Below, piece by piece: positions 36,264 to 45,517 of a stretch of DNA of 64,000 nucleotides. The stretch is from Pseudomonas frederiksbergensis (GTDB lineage: Bacteria > Pseudomonadota > Gammaproteobacteria > Pseudomonadales > Pseudomonadaceae). Numbering within the stretch: position 1 is the stretch's first letter; each line of letters opens with the position of its first letter. The stretch is from positions 124,001 through 188,000 of the forward strand of contig NZ_FNTF01000002.1 of assembly GCF_900105495.1 (NCBI RefSeq), read 5' to 3'. Under the pieces are notes generated by a model. The model did no database searches. It was not told where the DNA came from and saw only the letters and a list, made by a program, of their open reading frames with translations. Made by a program: the position numbers and the translations under genes.

Positions 36264-37054
36264 GCGGCGATCCTCAGACGAAGGAAACGGAACAGTTGAT
36301 CGGTGACCAGGCCCAGCAGGCCGATGATCGCGATTGCCAGGAAAATCACATCCACTTGAAAGCCGCGCATGGCTTTAAGGCTCAAGTAGCCCAGACCGCT
36401 GGAAGCCGCGACCAGCTCGGCAACCACCAGGTAAGTCCAGGCCCAGCCCATGGTCACGCGCAAGGTGTCGAGCACACCCGGCAACGACGCCGGGGCGATC
36501 ACATGCAGCACCGCATCGCGGCGGTTCGAACCCAAGGTATAGGACGCGTTGATCAGGTCCTTGGAGATGCCTTTGGACACGTCCGCGATCATCACCAGTT
36601 GCTGGAAAAACACGCCGAAGATGATCACCGAAACCCGCTGCTCCAGACCGATGCCGATCCACAGAATGAACAGCAGCACGAACGAAGTGACCGGCAGGTA
36701 GCGAATGAAATTGACCATCGGCTCAAGGAACGCCTGGACGATACGAAAGCTGCCCATCAACAACCCCAGCGGCACGGCCACCAGCGACGACACGATGAAG
36801 CCGACCATCACCACTTCGAGGCTGGCCCACACATGCAGGCCGAGCGTGCCGTCGCGACTCAGGCGCACGGCGGCCTCGACCACCGCGCCCGGTGTCGGCA
36901 GGAACATGCCCGGCACCACGCCGCCGTAAGACAACCCGGCCCACAGGCCGACCAACAACACCCAGGCCAGACCGCTCGCGCTCCAGATCACCGAAACCGG
37001 TAAACCGGTCTTGGGCGTGATGCAGCGGCTCAGCCATGAATTGCGCTTGAACAT
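36251..37054 (-). CDS. ABC importer permease (SsuC/TauC type)
   Basis: A 267-residue inner-membrane permease with about six helices and a BPD_transp_1 domain (about residues 70-260). The EAA-like cytoplasmic loop can be seen around LINASYTLGSNRRDAVLHVIAPASLPGV, split by its conserved glycine. It forms the channel with the ATPase (overlapping 13 bases) and is fed by the binding protein encoded 9 bases upstream. The family covers sulfonates, nitrate, taurine and some amines. Confidence 0.9.
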
Positions 37055-37063
37055 GCGAACCTC

Positions 37064-38050
37064 CTAGAGCGGGCTGACGAAACGGTTGTCGATCAGGTCG
37101 TCATGGCTGACGTTGTAGGGTTTGCCCTGCAATTCGCTAGCGGTCTCGTTAGCCAGTTTGATCAGCAGTTCGCTGTCGCCCGGTTTGCCCGGCGAGCCGA
37201 GGAGTTTCTCGCTCATGGCCTGATCGTAGAAGCGCACGCCCTGTGCGGCAGCGGCCAGCTCCTTGGGATCGGCGAGGTAACCGCCGACGCCTTTGGCCAT
37301 GATTTTGTAGGCTTCTTGCGGATGGTCCTTGGTGTACTGCACGGCCTTGTACAGACCGGCCACCAACGCCTTGACGTCTTCCGGCTGCTTTTCAATGACC
37401 GTGCAGTTGAGCGCGACCACGTCGACAATCACTCCCGGCGTACTGCTGCTGTCGATCAGCACTTTGCCTTTTTGCTTATTGCGGACCATCGACAGATGCG
37501 GTTCCCAGGTCACGGCGGCGGGCACGCGACCGGCGATGAACGCGGTGGCTGCATCGTCAGCCGTCATGTTCTGCACGGTGATGTCGCTCATTTTCATGCC
37601 GTGTTTTTTCAGCAGGTACGACAGCCAGAACTGCGAAGTCGAACCTTCGTTCACCGCCACGGCCTTGCCTTTCAACTCCTGCAAACTCTTGACGTCCTTG
37701 CCGACCAAAACACCGTCGCCACCATGGCTGTCATCCAGTGCAGCCACAGCCTTGAAGCAGAATTGCGGGCGGTACTTGAGCACTTCGTCGATGGTCGACG
37801 CCGAGCCCGACAACTCGCCCGAGGCTTGCGCGGCCATGTACATCGAAGCCTCTTCGACGACGGGCAATTCGACGGTCAAACCGTTTTCCTTGAAGTAGCC
37901 CAGGTCTTGAGCCAGGTAGAGCGTGCCGTATCCGACCCACGTGGTGTGGCCGATAGAGAGGGTGCCGGCCTGGGCGCTGGTGGCGACCGTGACGGCGATG
38001 GCGGTGACCGCCAGTGGATGAGTGATGCAGTTCAGCAAGGACTTGATCAT
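37064..38050 (-). CDS. ABC importer periplasmic binding protein (SsuA/TauA/NMT1-like)
   Basis: A 328-residue binding protein with a signal peptide (MIKSLLNCITHPLAVTAIAV...SAQA, cleaved before GTLSIGH). The mature fold is NMT1/SsuA-like: GYGTLYLAQDLGYFKENGLTVEL near the start, KGKAVAVNEGSTSQFWLSYLL, ATAFIAGRVPAAVTWEPHLS later. ATG 38050 follows GGGAG. Its promoter region shares a 63-base block with that of the aldehyde dehydrogenase, so the cargo is probably the substrate of the nearby aminotransferase/dehydrogenase pair, most likely a small amine or amino acid. Confidence 0.88.
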   Translation of the reverse strand: MIKSLLNCITHPLAVTAIAVTVATSAQAGTLSIGHTTWVGYGTLYLAQDLGYFKENGLTVELPVVEEASMYMAAQASGELSGSASTIDEVLKYRPQFCFKAVAALDDSHGGDGVLVGKDVKSLQELKGKAVAVNEGSTSQFWLSYLLKKHGMKMSDITVQNMTADDAATAFIAGRVPAAVTWEPHLSMVRNKQKGKVLIDSSSTPGVIVDVVALNCTVIEKQPEDVKALVAGLYKAVQYTKDHPQEAYKIMAKGVGGYLADPKELAAAAQGVRFYDQAMSEKLLGSPGKPGDSELLIKLANETASELQGKPYNVSHDDLIDNRFVSPL

Positions 38051-38183
38051 GGAGCACTCCCAAAGCTGTTGATTTAGTTTTGTCATGGGCAGTACGGCCA
38101 GCGGCCTTGGAGAAGTGCTGCCACCTGCGGTCTCTAGTGGACCTTTCGGCGAGCAGCGTTTGGCTGACTGGCGAGGTCGATGT

Positions 38184-38246
38184 TGGCCCAAGGCCGGGAG
38201 AAGGAAAATCAGGAAATATGTCGTTGGGAGTGATGAAAAAACTGGG
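38184..38246 (-). promoter_or_regulatory. Promoter block shared with the aldehyde dehydrogenase gene (copy 1)
   Basis: Aligned without gaps to 41380-41442, 43 of 63 bases are identical, with TGGCCCA at one end and AAAAAACTGGG at the other at the same spacing, and GGAAAA and ATGTC in register between. It lies 134 bases before the binding-protein start in the same orientation as the other copy. A common regulator, probably the LysR protein at 41537, is inferred. The rest of 38051-38444 holds a REP pair and no gene. Confidence 0.6.
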
Positions 38247-38328
38247 TAGTGCGCCGTAAAAGGGCGCTGTGGGCGGGGATGCCCGAGGTGGGTGCAAAAG
38301 GTGAGAGGTGTGTTAAATCGGTAATAGC

Positions 38329-38419
38329 TATCGCGGGCAAGCCCGCTCCCACAGGGTTTGTGTTGGCCTCAGAATTCCGGCACGACACATAACCTGTGGG
38401 AGCGGGCTTGCCCGCGATA
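38329..38419. repeat. Paired REP element (family B variant)
   Basis: TATCGCGGGCAAGCCCGCTCC at the left (38329) and its complement ending in GCGATA at the right (38419) form arms of about 27 bases with a 37-base spacer. It lies between the aminotransferase stop and the ABC promoter. Confidence 0.88.
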
Positions 38420-38444
38420 AGGTCCGCAGGACCTTCCGGCAATG

Positions 38445-39815
38445 TCAGAGCCGGCCGTATTCCTGCGCCGTACGATCAACCGCTTTCAGGGTTTTGCCGA
38501 CCAGTTCATCCACCTCTTCCCGACTGGCAATCAACGCCGGCGCCATGATCATCCGCCCCAACGTCGAGCGAATAATCACCCCCTCTTCAAAGCCAATCGT
38601 GCGGCAACGCCAGGCAATGTCGCCTTCATTGGCAAAGCGCTTGCGACTGGTCTTGTCCTCAGCCAATTGCAGCGCCGCGACCATGCCGACACCCTGAATA
38701 TCGCCCACCAACGGGTGATTGCCGAACACCTCGCGCAAGCACTGTTGCAGGTACGGCCCGATGTCATCCTTGACCCGCGCCACCACCCCTTCATCGCGCA
38801 ACGCCGTGAGGTTGGCGATGGCCACCGCCGCCGCCACCGGGTGCCCGGAATAGGTCAAGCCGTGGGCAAACACCCCGCCCTGCTCCACCAGTACCTGAGC
38901 CATTTTCTTCGACAGGATCAGACCGCCCATGGGGATGTAACCCGAGGTCAAACCCTTGGCGATCGACAGCGTGTCCGGCTCGAAACCGAAGTGCTCGTGG
39001 GCGAACCATTCGCCGGTACGACCGAAGCCGCCGATCACTTCGTCAGCGCACAACAGCACATCGTACTTACGGCAGATCCGCTGAATTTCCGGCCAGTAAC
39101 TCTCGGGTGGAAAGATCATCCCGCCTGCGCCCTGGAACGGTTCGGCGATAAACCCGGCGACCTTGTCCGCGCCGAGTTCGAGAATCTTCGCTTCCAGTTG
39201 CTGCGCCGCCCGCAGACCAAATTCAGCCGGAGTCAGGTTGCCCTCGTGGGCGAAAAAATACGGCTCATCGATGTGTTCGATGTCGGGGATCATGCCGCCC
39301 ATTTCGTGCATGAATTTCATGCCGCCGAGCGCCGTCGCCGCCAGGGTCGAGCCGTGGTAACCGTTCCAGCGACCGATCATGATTTTCTTCTCGGGCTTGC
39401 CGAGGATCGTCCAGTAACGACGCACGGTGCGGATCAGCACCTCGTTGGCCTCGGAGCCGGAGTTGGTGTAGATCGCGTGGCTGTAGTGCCCCGGCAACAG
39501 GCTGAACAGCAGCTCCGAAAGCTCGATCACCTGCGGGTGGGTGGTGTGGAAAAACATGTTGTAGTACGGCAACTGCTCCAGCTGCCGAGACGCAGCGGCA
39601 GCCAGGTCCTTGCGCCCGTAACCGAGGTTGGTGCACCACAATCCGGACATGCCGTCGAGGTAACGCCGACCATCGTTGTCCCACAGGTGCAGGCGCTCGC
39701 CACGAACCATCACCCGAGGTCCTTCATCGTTGAGCGCTTTTTGATCGACGAATGCGTGGATGTGGTGCGCAGCGTCGGCGGCCTGGTAGTCGCGGGTTTC
39801 ACGTGGTGTGGTCAT
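38445..39815 (-). CDS. Class III aminotransferase (putrescine/amine:pyruvate type)
   Basis: A 456-residue PLP-dependent enzyme. The motifs of class III aminotransferases are present: YTNSGSEANEVLIRT, LLCADEVIGGFGRTG and the Schiff-base lysine in SIAKGLTSGYIPMGG. It resembles SpuC-like putrescine:pyruvate and other omega-amine:pyruvate transaminases, which turn a primary amine into an aldehyde. The aldehyde would be oxidised by the dehydrogenase encoded 31 bases upstream. The exact amine cannot be named. Confidence 0.88.
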   Translation of the reverse strand: MTTPRETRDYQAADAAHHIHAFVDQKALNDEGPRVMVRGERLHLWDNDGRRYLDGMSGLWCTNLGYGRKDLAAAASRQLEQLPYYNMFFHTTHPQVIELSELLFSLLPGHYSHAIYTNSGSEANEVLIRTVRRYWTILGKPEKKIMIGRWNGYHGSTLAATALGGMKFMHEMGGMIPDIEHIDEPYFFAHEGNLTPAEFGLRAAQQLEAKILELGADKVAGFIAEPFQGAGGMIFPPESYWPEIQRICRKYDVLLCADEVIGGFGRTGEWFAHEHFGFEPDTLSIAKGLTSGYIPMGGLILSKKMAQVLVEQGGVFAHGLTYSGHPVAAAVAIANLTALRDEGVVARVKDDIGPYLQQCLREVFGNHPLVGDIQGVGMVAALQLAEDKTSRKRFANEGDIAWRCRTIGFEEGVIIRSTLGRMIMAPALIASREEVDELVGKTLKAVDRTAQEYGRL

Positions 39816-39846
39816 CGCCAGTTCTCCGTTTTGTTTTTAGCGGCTG

Positions 39847-41355
39847 TTATGAGCGCAGCTGAAACCAGGTGGTCTTCAACTGGGTGTATTTATCGAATGA
39901 ATGCAGCGACAGGTCGCGGCCGAAACCGGATTGTTTGCCGCCCCCGAAAGGCACGGTCACGTCCAGCGCATCGACGCTGTTGACCGACACCGTGCCGGCT
40001 CGCAATTGTCGCGCCACGCGGTGGGCGCGATTGAGGTCGTCGGTCCACAGCGACGCGGCCAAACCGTAGACGCTGTCGTTGGCCAGTTGCAAGGCGTGGG
40101 CCTCATCATCGAACGCCGTGACCGCCAGCACCGGGCCGAACACTTCATCACGAAACAGCGGCATGTCCGGGCTCACGCCAGTGAAAATCGTCGGCTGAAT
40201 GAAGTTGTCGGAGCCGTTGAAAATCGACTGTCGACCGCCGCACACCTTGGTAGCGCCGTGGCTCTCGGCGTTTTGGATGAACTTCATGATGCGTGCGGTT
40301 TGACGGCTGTCGACGATGGCTCCGGCGCGACTCGACGGGTCCAATGGATCACCCGGCTGCCAGCGCTCAGCCTGCACTTTGAGACGCTCGACGAACTCGT
40401 CATGAATCGAACGCTCCACCAGCAACCGCGAGTTGGCCGAGCACACTTCACCCTGATTGAAGAAGATCCCGAACGCGGCTTTCTCTGCAGCGAGGTCGAG
40501 GTCCTGGCAATCAGCAAACACCAGATTGGCGCTCTTGCCGCCGCACTCCAGCCACACCTGTTTCAGGTTCGATTGCGCGGAGTACTGCATGAAATATTTG
40601 CCGACTTCGGTGGAGCCAGTGAACACCAGACAATCGACATCCGGGTGCAAACCGAGGGCTTTGCCGGTCTGTTCGCCGAGCCCCGGCAACACGTTCAGCA
40701 CCCCGGCCGGCAGGCCGGCTTCCAGCGCCAGTTCGGCCAGACGCAGGGCGGAAAACGGTGACTGCTCGGCGGGTTTGAGGATCACCGAATTACCCGCCGC
40801 CAACGCCGGTGCGAGTTTCCACGCGGCCATGTCCAGCGGGAAGTTCCACGGCACCACCGCAGCGACCACGCCCAGCGCTTCGCGGGTGATGGTCGCCAGC
40901 ACGTTCTGCGCGCTCGGGGCGATCTGGTCGTAGAGTTTGTCGAGGCTTTCGGCGTACCAGCGAAACACCCCGGCGGCGCCCGGCACGTCGATGTTGTAGG
41001 CGTCCATCACCGGTTTGCCCATGTTCAGCGAATCGAGCAGCGCCAGTTCTTCGCGATGGGTCATGATCAGATCGGCCAGGCGCAACAGCACTTGCTTGCG
41101 CTCACTCGGCGAACGCGCCGCCCAGGTGCCGGCCTCGAACACTTGCCGCGCATTGCGCACCGCAGCGTCCACGTCTTCTTCGCCGCACGCGGCCACGTTG
41201 GCCAGGCACTGGCCGGTGGCGGGGTTGATCGCGGCGAAGGTCTGCCCCGACTGCGCCGCACGGGGTTTGCCGTCGATCACGGCCTGATCGGGAAACCGCA
41301 GCGCAGCGGCTTTGTTTTGCCAGTCTGTAAGCTCGAACACGTTCAGATGCTCCAT
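39847..41355 (-). CDS. Aldehyde dehydrogenase (PuuC-like)
   Basis: A 502-residue NAD(P)-dependent aldehyde dehydrogenase. The catalytic glutamate is in LECGGKSA and the nucleophilic cysteine in FFNQGEVCSANSR; the nucleotide loop FTGSTEVGKYF is present. It is closest in pattern to gamma-glutamyl-gamma-aminobutyraldehyde dehydrogenase (PuuC) of polyamine breakdown. ATG 41355 (MEHLNVFELTDW) is the family start. It begins the ALDH-aminotransferase unit, divergent from a LysR gene, and would oxidise the aldehyde made by the aminotransferase. Confidence 0.9.
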   Translation of the reverse strand: MEHLNVFELTDWQNKAAALRFPDQAVIDGKPRAAQSGQTFAAINPATGQCLANVAACGEEDVDAAVRNARQVFEAGTWAARSPSERKQVLLRLADLIMTHREELALLDSLNMGKPVMDAYNIDVPGAAGVFRWYAESLDKLYDQIAPSAQNVLATITREALGVVAAVVPWNFPLDMAAWKLAPALAAGNSVILKPAEQSPFSALRLAELALEAGLPAGVLNVLPGLGEQTGKALGLHPDVDCLVFTGSTEVGKYFMQYSAQSNLKQVWLECGGKSANLVFADCQDLDLAAEKAAFGIFFNQGEVCSANSRLLVERSIHDEFVERLKVQAERWQPGDPLDPSSRAGAIVDSRQTARIMKFIQNAESHGATKVCGGRQSIFNGSDNFIQPTIFTGVSPDMPLFRDEVFGPVLAVTAFDDEAHALQLANDSVYGLAASLWTDDLNRAHRVARQLRAGTVSVNSVDALDVTVPFGGGKQSGFGRDLSLHSFDKYTQLKTTWFQLRS

Positions 41356-41379
41356 GGGCTTTTCTTGTGAATTGGATGG

Positions 41380-41442
41380 TGGCCCAGGCCTGTGTCGAGG
41401 AAAAATAGTAAAAATGTCTTCGCAGACCATTAAAAAACTGGG
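41380..41442 (-). promoter_or_regulatory. Promoter block shared with the ABC binding-protein gene (copy 2)
   Basis: Partner of 38184-38246 (43 of 63 bases identical, no gaps). It starts 25 bases before the dehydrogenase ATG and lies in the interval between that gene and the divergent LysR gene. A possible -10 (TACTAT, leftward, within 41404-41412) falls inside it. It could hold the promoter and the LysR binding site. Confidence 0.6.
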
Positions 41443-41536
41443 CAGCCGATCTCCCCGGTGGCGCGGTATGTGGTTATTGTTCAGGCACAACAACACCGTC
41501 GTCAGAACGGAAGCAGTCGGCGCGAAAATTGCCTGG

Positions 41537-42487
41537 ATGTCGACATCATCCACCCCGAGGTTTGCCGTGGCTGCCTACAACCTGCGTCAATTGAAGTACT
41601 TCATCACCACCGTCGAATGCGGCAGCGTCGCCGAGGCCTCGCGCAAGCTGTACATCGCCCAACCGGCGATTTCCACGGCGATCAAAGGCCTGGAAGACAG
41701 CTTCGGCGTGCAACTGCTGATCCGTCATCACGCCCAGGGCGTGTCCTTGACTCCCAGCGGTGCACGCTTCTACCGCAAGGCCCAGGAACTGCTGCGCATG
41801 GCCAAGGAGTTCGAACAGAACGCCCTCGCCGACAACGACGTGGTGGCCGGGCAAATCGATATCGGTTGCTTCGAAACGGTCGCGCCGCTGTACCTGCCGC
41901 AGCTGATTGCCGGGTTCTCGGCGCTGTATCCGGGGGTGAAAATCCGCATCCGCGACGGCGAACAGCAAGAGCTGGTGCAAGGCCTGACCTCGGGCACCTT
42001 CGACCTGGCGATCCTGTATGAACACGACCTCGACGCCACCATCCAGACCGAACCCCTGATGCCGGCGCAACGGCCTTATGCGTTGCTGCCGGCGGATCAT
42101 CGTTTTGCCCAGCTCAAGCAAGTGTCGCTGCGCGATTTGTGCCTGGAGCCGATGATTCTGCTGGACGTGCAACCGAGCCGGACCTACTTCGTCAGCCTGT
42201 TCGAAGAGTTGGGGCTGACGCCGAACATTGCCTTCAGCTCACCGTCGATCGAGATGGTTCGGGGCATGGTCGGGCAAGGCTTCGGCTTCTCGATCCTGGT
42301 CACCCGGCCGCATTCGGAATGCACCTATGACGGCCAGAAAGTGGTGTGCGTGGACATCGTCGAAGACATCACCGGCTCAGGGCTGGTGGCGGCGTGGCTC
42401 AAGCGCGGGCAGTTGACCAAACCGGCGCAGTTGTTTGCAGATTATTGCCGCGAGCAGTTGACGGCCAAGGCCGGGACCAGAGCTTAG
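41537..42487 (+). CDS. LysR-family regulator of the amine-use unit
   Basis: A 316-residue LysR regulator. The HTH is YNLRQLKYFITTVECGSVAEA...LYIAQPAISTAIKGLED, after an N-terminal extension of about 14 residues. The effector domain begins near GQIDIGCFETVAPLYLPQLI. It is divergent from the aldehyde dehydrogenase, the classical LysR layout. The effector is probably the amine or its aldehyde. Start choice is uncertain: ATG 41537 is used, while an ATG-free upstream extension is open. Confidence 0.87.
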   Translation: MSTSSTPRFAVAAYNLRQLKYFITTVECGSVAEASRKLYIAQPAISTAIKGLEDSFGVQLLIRHHAQGVSLTPSGARFYRKAQELLRMAKEFEQNALADNDVVAGQIDIGCFETVAPLYLPQLIAGFSALYPGVKIRIRDGEQQELVQGLTSGTFDLAILYEHDLDATIQTEPLMPAQRPYALLPADHRFAQLKQVSLRDLCLEPMILLDVQPSRTYFVSLFEELGLTPNIAFSSPSIEMVRGMVGQGFGFSILVTRPHSECTYDGQKVVCVDIVEDITGSGLVAAWLKRGQLTKPAQLFADYCREQLTAKAGTRA

Positions 42488-42493
42488 CGCTTA

Positions 42494-42630
42494 TGATCGT
42501 TCCCACGCTCTGCGTGGGAATGCCTCAAGGGACGCTCCGCGTTCCAGCAGCACCGCTGGCGTCGGGCCTGGCACCGAAGTGACGCGGAGCGTCACGGGAT
42601 GCATTCCCACGCGGAGCGTGGGAACGATCA
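42494..42630. repeat. Paired REP element (family C)
   Basis: TGATCGTTCCCACGCTCTGC at the left and its near complement ending in GGGAACGATCA at the right, with a longer spacer than in the other copies. It fills the gap between the LysR gene and hrpB. Confidence 0.9.
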
Positions 42631-42635
42631 GCGCT

Positions 42636-45155
42636 TCAGCTTTTACGCGGTTTGATCCGCGCGGTTGCCTCGGCCACCAGTGGATCATCCGGCCAGTAGT
42701 GCTTCGGATACCGACCTTTCAAATCCTTCTTCACTTCGGCGTAAGTGCTGCGCCAGAAGTTCGCCAAATCCTGGGTCACCTGCACCGGCCGTCGCGCCGG
42801 GGACAGCAAATGCAGTTTGACCACCTGCCGGCCACCGGCAATCCGCGGGGTCTCGGCCAGGCCGAACAACTCCTGCAACCGCACCGCCAGAATCGGCGGC
42901 TGTTCGCTGTAGTCCAGCCGAATCGATGAACCCGACGGCACGCTCAAATGATGCGGCGCCAGCTCATCGAGCCGTTGCGGCAGCGGCCACGGCAACAGGT
43001 TATGGACGATGCTCGACAGGTCCAGATTGGCGAAATGACTGAGCCGCGACACTTTACCCAGATACGGCATCAGCCACTGTTCGAGGCTTTTGAGCAATGC
43101 AGCGTCGCTGACATCCGGCCATTCACTCTGCTCCTTACTGCCGAGGTCCAGCTGTCGCAGCAACGCCACGCGCGCTTGCCACTGACGCAGCTCTGGGGTC
43201 CACGGCAACAGCTCCAGGCCTTTGCGTCGCACCAGATTGACCAACGCCTGACTGCGGGCAGTTTCATCGAGCCCGGTCAACGGTTCGCGGCTGAGGATCA
43301 ATTCACCGACCTTGCGCTGACGCTCGGCGCGCAACACGCCTTCGCGCTCATCCCAATCCAGTTGATCGACCACGCGCACTTGCTCGGCCAGCACCGAATC
43401 GAACAGCGCCGGATCGAAATCCACCGCCAGATAAATCCGTTCTTCACGCTGGCCCTGGCGACTGCCGAGATCGGCGATCACCAGCCACGGTTGCTTCATC
43501 AAACTGTCGGCTTCGGCGAACAACGCCGCACGGCCATTGGCCAAACGATACTCCGCGCCACCGGCACGACGCTGCTGGGCAACGCGGTCGGGATAGGCCA
43601 ACGCCAACAGCGCGCCCAGCCAACGCGGATGATCCGGATCGCTGACCGGTTCCGACGCTTTACCCCGCAAGTAACCGCGATACTGCCGCGCCAGTTGCCG
43701 GGCACGCTGCACGCCACCCTGCGCGCCGCGTGCGGCCCGTTCTTCGCCAGACAACAGCACCAATCGGCTGTGCAGATCCGCCCCGGCGCCACGCAAGATA
43801 TCCCGCTCGCCGAGCAAGGCCGCGACATCGCAGGCCATATCCGCCAAGCCGAGCGCCTGACCGCGCAACAGCAAATGCGCGATGCGCGGATGCGCCGGCA
43901 GTTCGGCCATGGCCTGACCGTGGCGGGTCAGCGCTTCGCCGTCCAATGCGCCCAGGCGCTCGAGCAAGTCCTGAGCCTGCGCGTAAGCGGCCGCTGGCGG
44001 TACGTCGAGCCACACCAATTGCCCCGGTGTCACGCCCCAGCGGCCGAGTTGCAACGCTAATCCGGCAAGGTCCGCCGAGAGGATTTCCGCGCTGGCGTAG
44101 GCCGCCAGTTGCTCATGCTGATCCTGCGACCACAAGCGATAACACACGCCCGGCTCCAACCGCCCGGCCCGACCCGCGCGCTGAGTGGCGCTGGCTTTGG
44201 AAATACGCTGAGTGTCGAGGCGGGCCATGCCGCTGCCCGGATCGAACCGCGGCACCCGCGCCAGCCCGGCATCGATTACCACGCGCACGCCGTTGATGGT
44301 CAGGCTGGTCTCGGCGATGTTGGTCGCCAACACCACTTTGCGCTTGCCGGCGGGGGCCGGATCGATCGCGGCGCGTTGCGCGGCCAGATCCAGTTCACCG
44401 TGCAACGGGCAGAGCAGAACTTGCGTGCTCTCGCCCAGCGCATCGGCGAGTTGCTGATGCACCCGACGGATTTCCGCCTGCCCCGGCAGGAACACCAGCA
44501 CGCTGCCGGTCTCATCATTCAAGGCTTCGAGAATGGTCTGCACCAGTCGCGGCTCGATGAACTCACCGGGCTGGAACGGCCGGCCCCAGCGCATCGCCAC
44601 CGGGTACATGCGCCCTTCGCTGCGCAGGATCGGCGCGTCATTGAGCAACCCGGCCAGGCGCTCGCCCTCCAGAGTTGCCGACATCAACAGGATTTTCAGC
44701 GGCTGATCGTCGCGAAACAGCTCGCGGCCATTCAGGCTCAGGGCCAGCGCCAGATCGGCGTCGAGGCTACGCTCGTGGAATTCGTCGAAGATCACCAGGC
44801 CAACACCTTCGAGCGCCGGGTCGTCCTGCAAACGGCGGGTCAGAATGCCTTCGGTGACTACTTCGATACGGGTGTTGGGGCCGACTTTGCTGTCGAGACG
44901 AATGCGATAGCCGACGGTTCCGCCGACCTTCTCGCCCAGCTCACTGGCCAGGCGTTCCGCGGCTGCCCGCGCAGCCAAACGCCGCGGTTCGAGCATCAGA
45001 ATGGTCTGCCCGGCCAACCAGGGCTCGTTGAGCAAGGCCAGTGGCACGCGGGTGGTTTTACCGGCGCCGGGCGGTGCTTCGAGCACGGCTTCGTGGCGTG
45101 TAGCCAAGGCTTCACGCAGGGCGGGTAAAACTTCATCAATCGGCAAAGAAATCAT
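42636..45155 (-). CDS. hrpB: ATP-dependent helicase HrpB
   Basis: An 839-residue DEAH/RHA-type helicase. Motifs in order: Walker A APPGAGKTTRVPLAL (about residue 28), DEFHERS, LLMSATLEG, TNIAETSLTINGVRVVIDAG and QRAGRAGRLEPG, then the helicase-associated and HrpB C-terminal domains (ending LKGRYPKHYWPDDP). The cellular role in Pseudomonas is not well known; relatives act on RNA. ATG 45155 follows GGGGAG. The MITE-like element begins 11 bases upstream, so the original promoter has been displaced or replaced. Confidence 0.93.
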   Translation of the reverse strand: MISLPIDEVLPALREALATRHEAVLEAPPGAGKTTRVPLALLNEPWLAGQTILMLEPRRLAARAAAERLASELGEKVGGTVGYRIRLDSKVGPNTRIEVVTEGILTRRLQDDPALEGVGLVIFDEFHERSLDADLALALSLNGRELFRDDQPLKILLMSATLEGERLAGLLNDAPILRSEGRMYPVAMRWGRPFQPGEFIEPRLVQTILEALNDETGSVLVFLPGQAEIRRVHQQLADALGESTQVLLCPLHGELDLAAQRAAIDPAPAGKRKVVLATNIAETSLTINGVRVVIDAGLARVPRFDPGSGMARLDTQRISKASATQRAGRAGRLEPGVCYRLWSQDQHEQLAAYASAEILSADLAGLALQLGRWGVTPGQLVWLDVPPAAAYAQAQDLLERLGALDGEALTRHGQAMAELPAHPRIAHLLLRGQALGLADMACDVAALLGERDILRGAGADLHSRLVLLSGEERAARGAQGGVQRARQLARQYRGYLRGKASEPVSDPDHPRWLGALLALAYPDRVAQQRRAGGAEYRLANGRAALFAEADSLMKQPWLVIADLGSRQGQREERIYLAVDFDPALFDSVLAEQVRVVDQLDWDEREGVLRAERQRKVGELILSREPLTGLDETARSQALVNLVRRKGLELLPWTPELRQWQARVALLRQLDLGSKEQSEWPDVSDAALLKSLEQWLMPYLGKVSRLSHFANLDLSSIVHNLLPWPLPQRLDELAPHHLSVPSGSSIRLDYSEQPPILAVRLQELFGLAETPRIAGGRQVVKLHLLSPARRPVQVTQDLANFWRSTYAEVKKDLKGRYPKHYWPDDPLVAEATARIKPRKS

Positions 45156-45165
45156 GCTGGCTCCC

Positions 45166-45422
45166 CAGGGCGTGCCCACAGTAAATTGCGAGTCGCGTTG
45201 AAGCTGTGGACGTGCCAGGCAAGGCGCGGGACGCTGGCAAGGGTCGTTTCCTTGCCAAGTCCCGCAACGCAGCATGGCGCGTCCACAGCTTCAGCCCGGA
45301 GGGCCGAGCCCCGAAAAAGTCCATCAGCCGTTACGCGTTGTCGATCTGGAAAAAACAACATCAATCCTCAACTATTCCAGTAGGGGTGAGACGCGGCCGT
45401 AATTTACTGTGGGCACGCCCTG
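45166..45422. mobile_element. MITE-like element with perfect 22-base terminal inverted repeats
   Basis: A 257-base element. Its ends (45166-45187 and 45401-45422) are perfect 22-base inverted repeats beginning CAGGGCGTGCCCACAGTAAA, with weaker pairing continuing inward. A second inner pair, GAAGCTGTGGACG and CGTCCACAGCTTC, lies at about 45200-45212 and 45281-45293. It encodes no transposase. No target-site duplication is apparent at the flanks. It looks like a non-autonomous transposable element (MITE). It lies between hrpB and the lipoprotein gene and fills most of the 362-base gap. Confidence 0.75.
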
Positions 45423-45517
45423 CCGAGCGCGAGTATAACGGCGAACTGCTCGGCGTTAATGACGGTCCTAATTCATACAGGCGTCCTTTCGTTTTGAAAT
45501 TACCCAGGAGATTTCAT

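Noticed and set aside
38442..39983. Long + strand frame of 513 codons opposite the aminotransferase gene
   Set aside because: The minus frame encodes a complete class III aminotransferase; the plus frame has no motif and no ribosome site of note.
42636..45155. hrpB considered as a type III secretion regulator
   Set aside because: The name is shared by chance; Walker A, DEFH and QRAGRAGR motifs show a DEAH-type helicase, and no secretion genes are present.
45206..45422. Short frames inside the MITE-like element considered as a small gene
   Set aside because: They lie within inverted repeats on both strands with no ribosome site or known domain, so the repeat structure explains them better.
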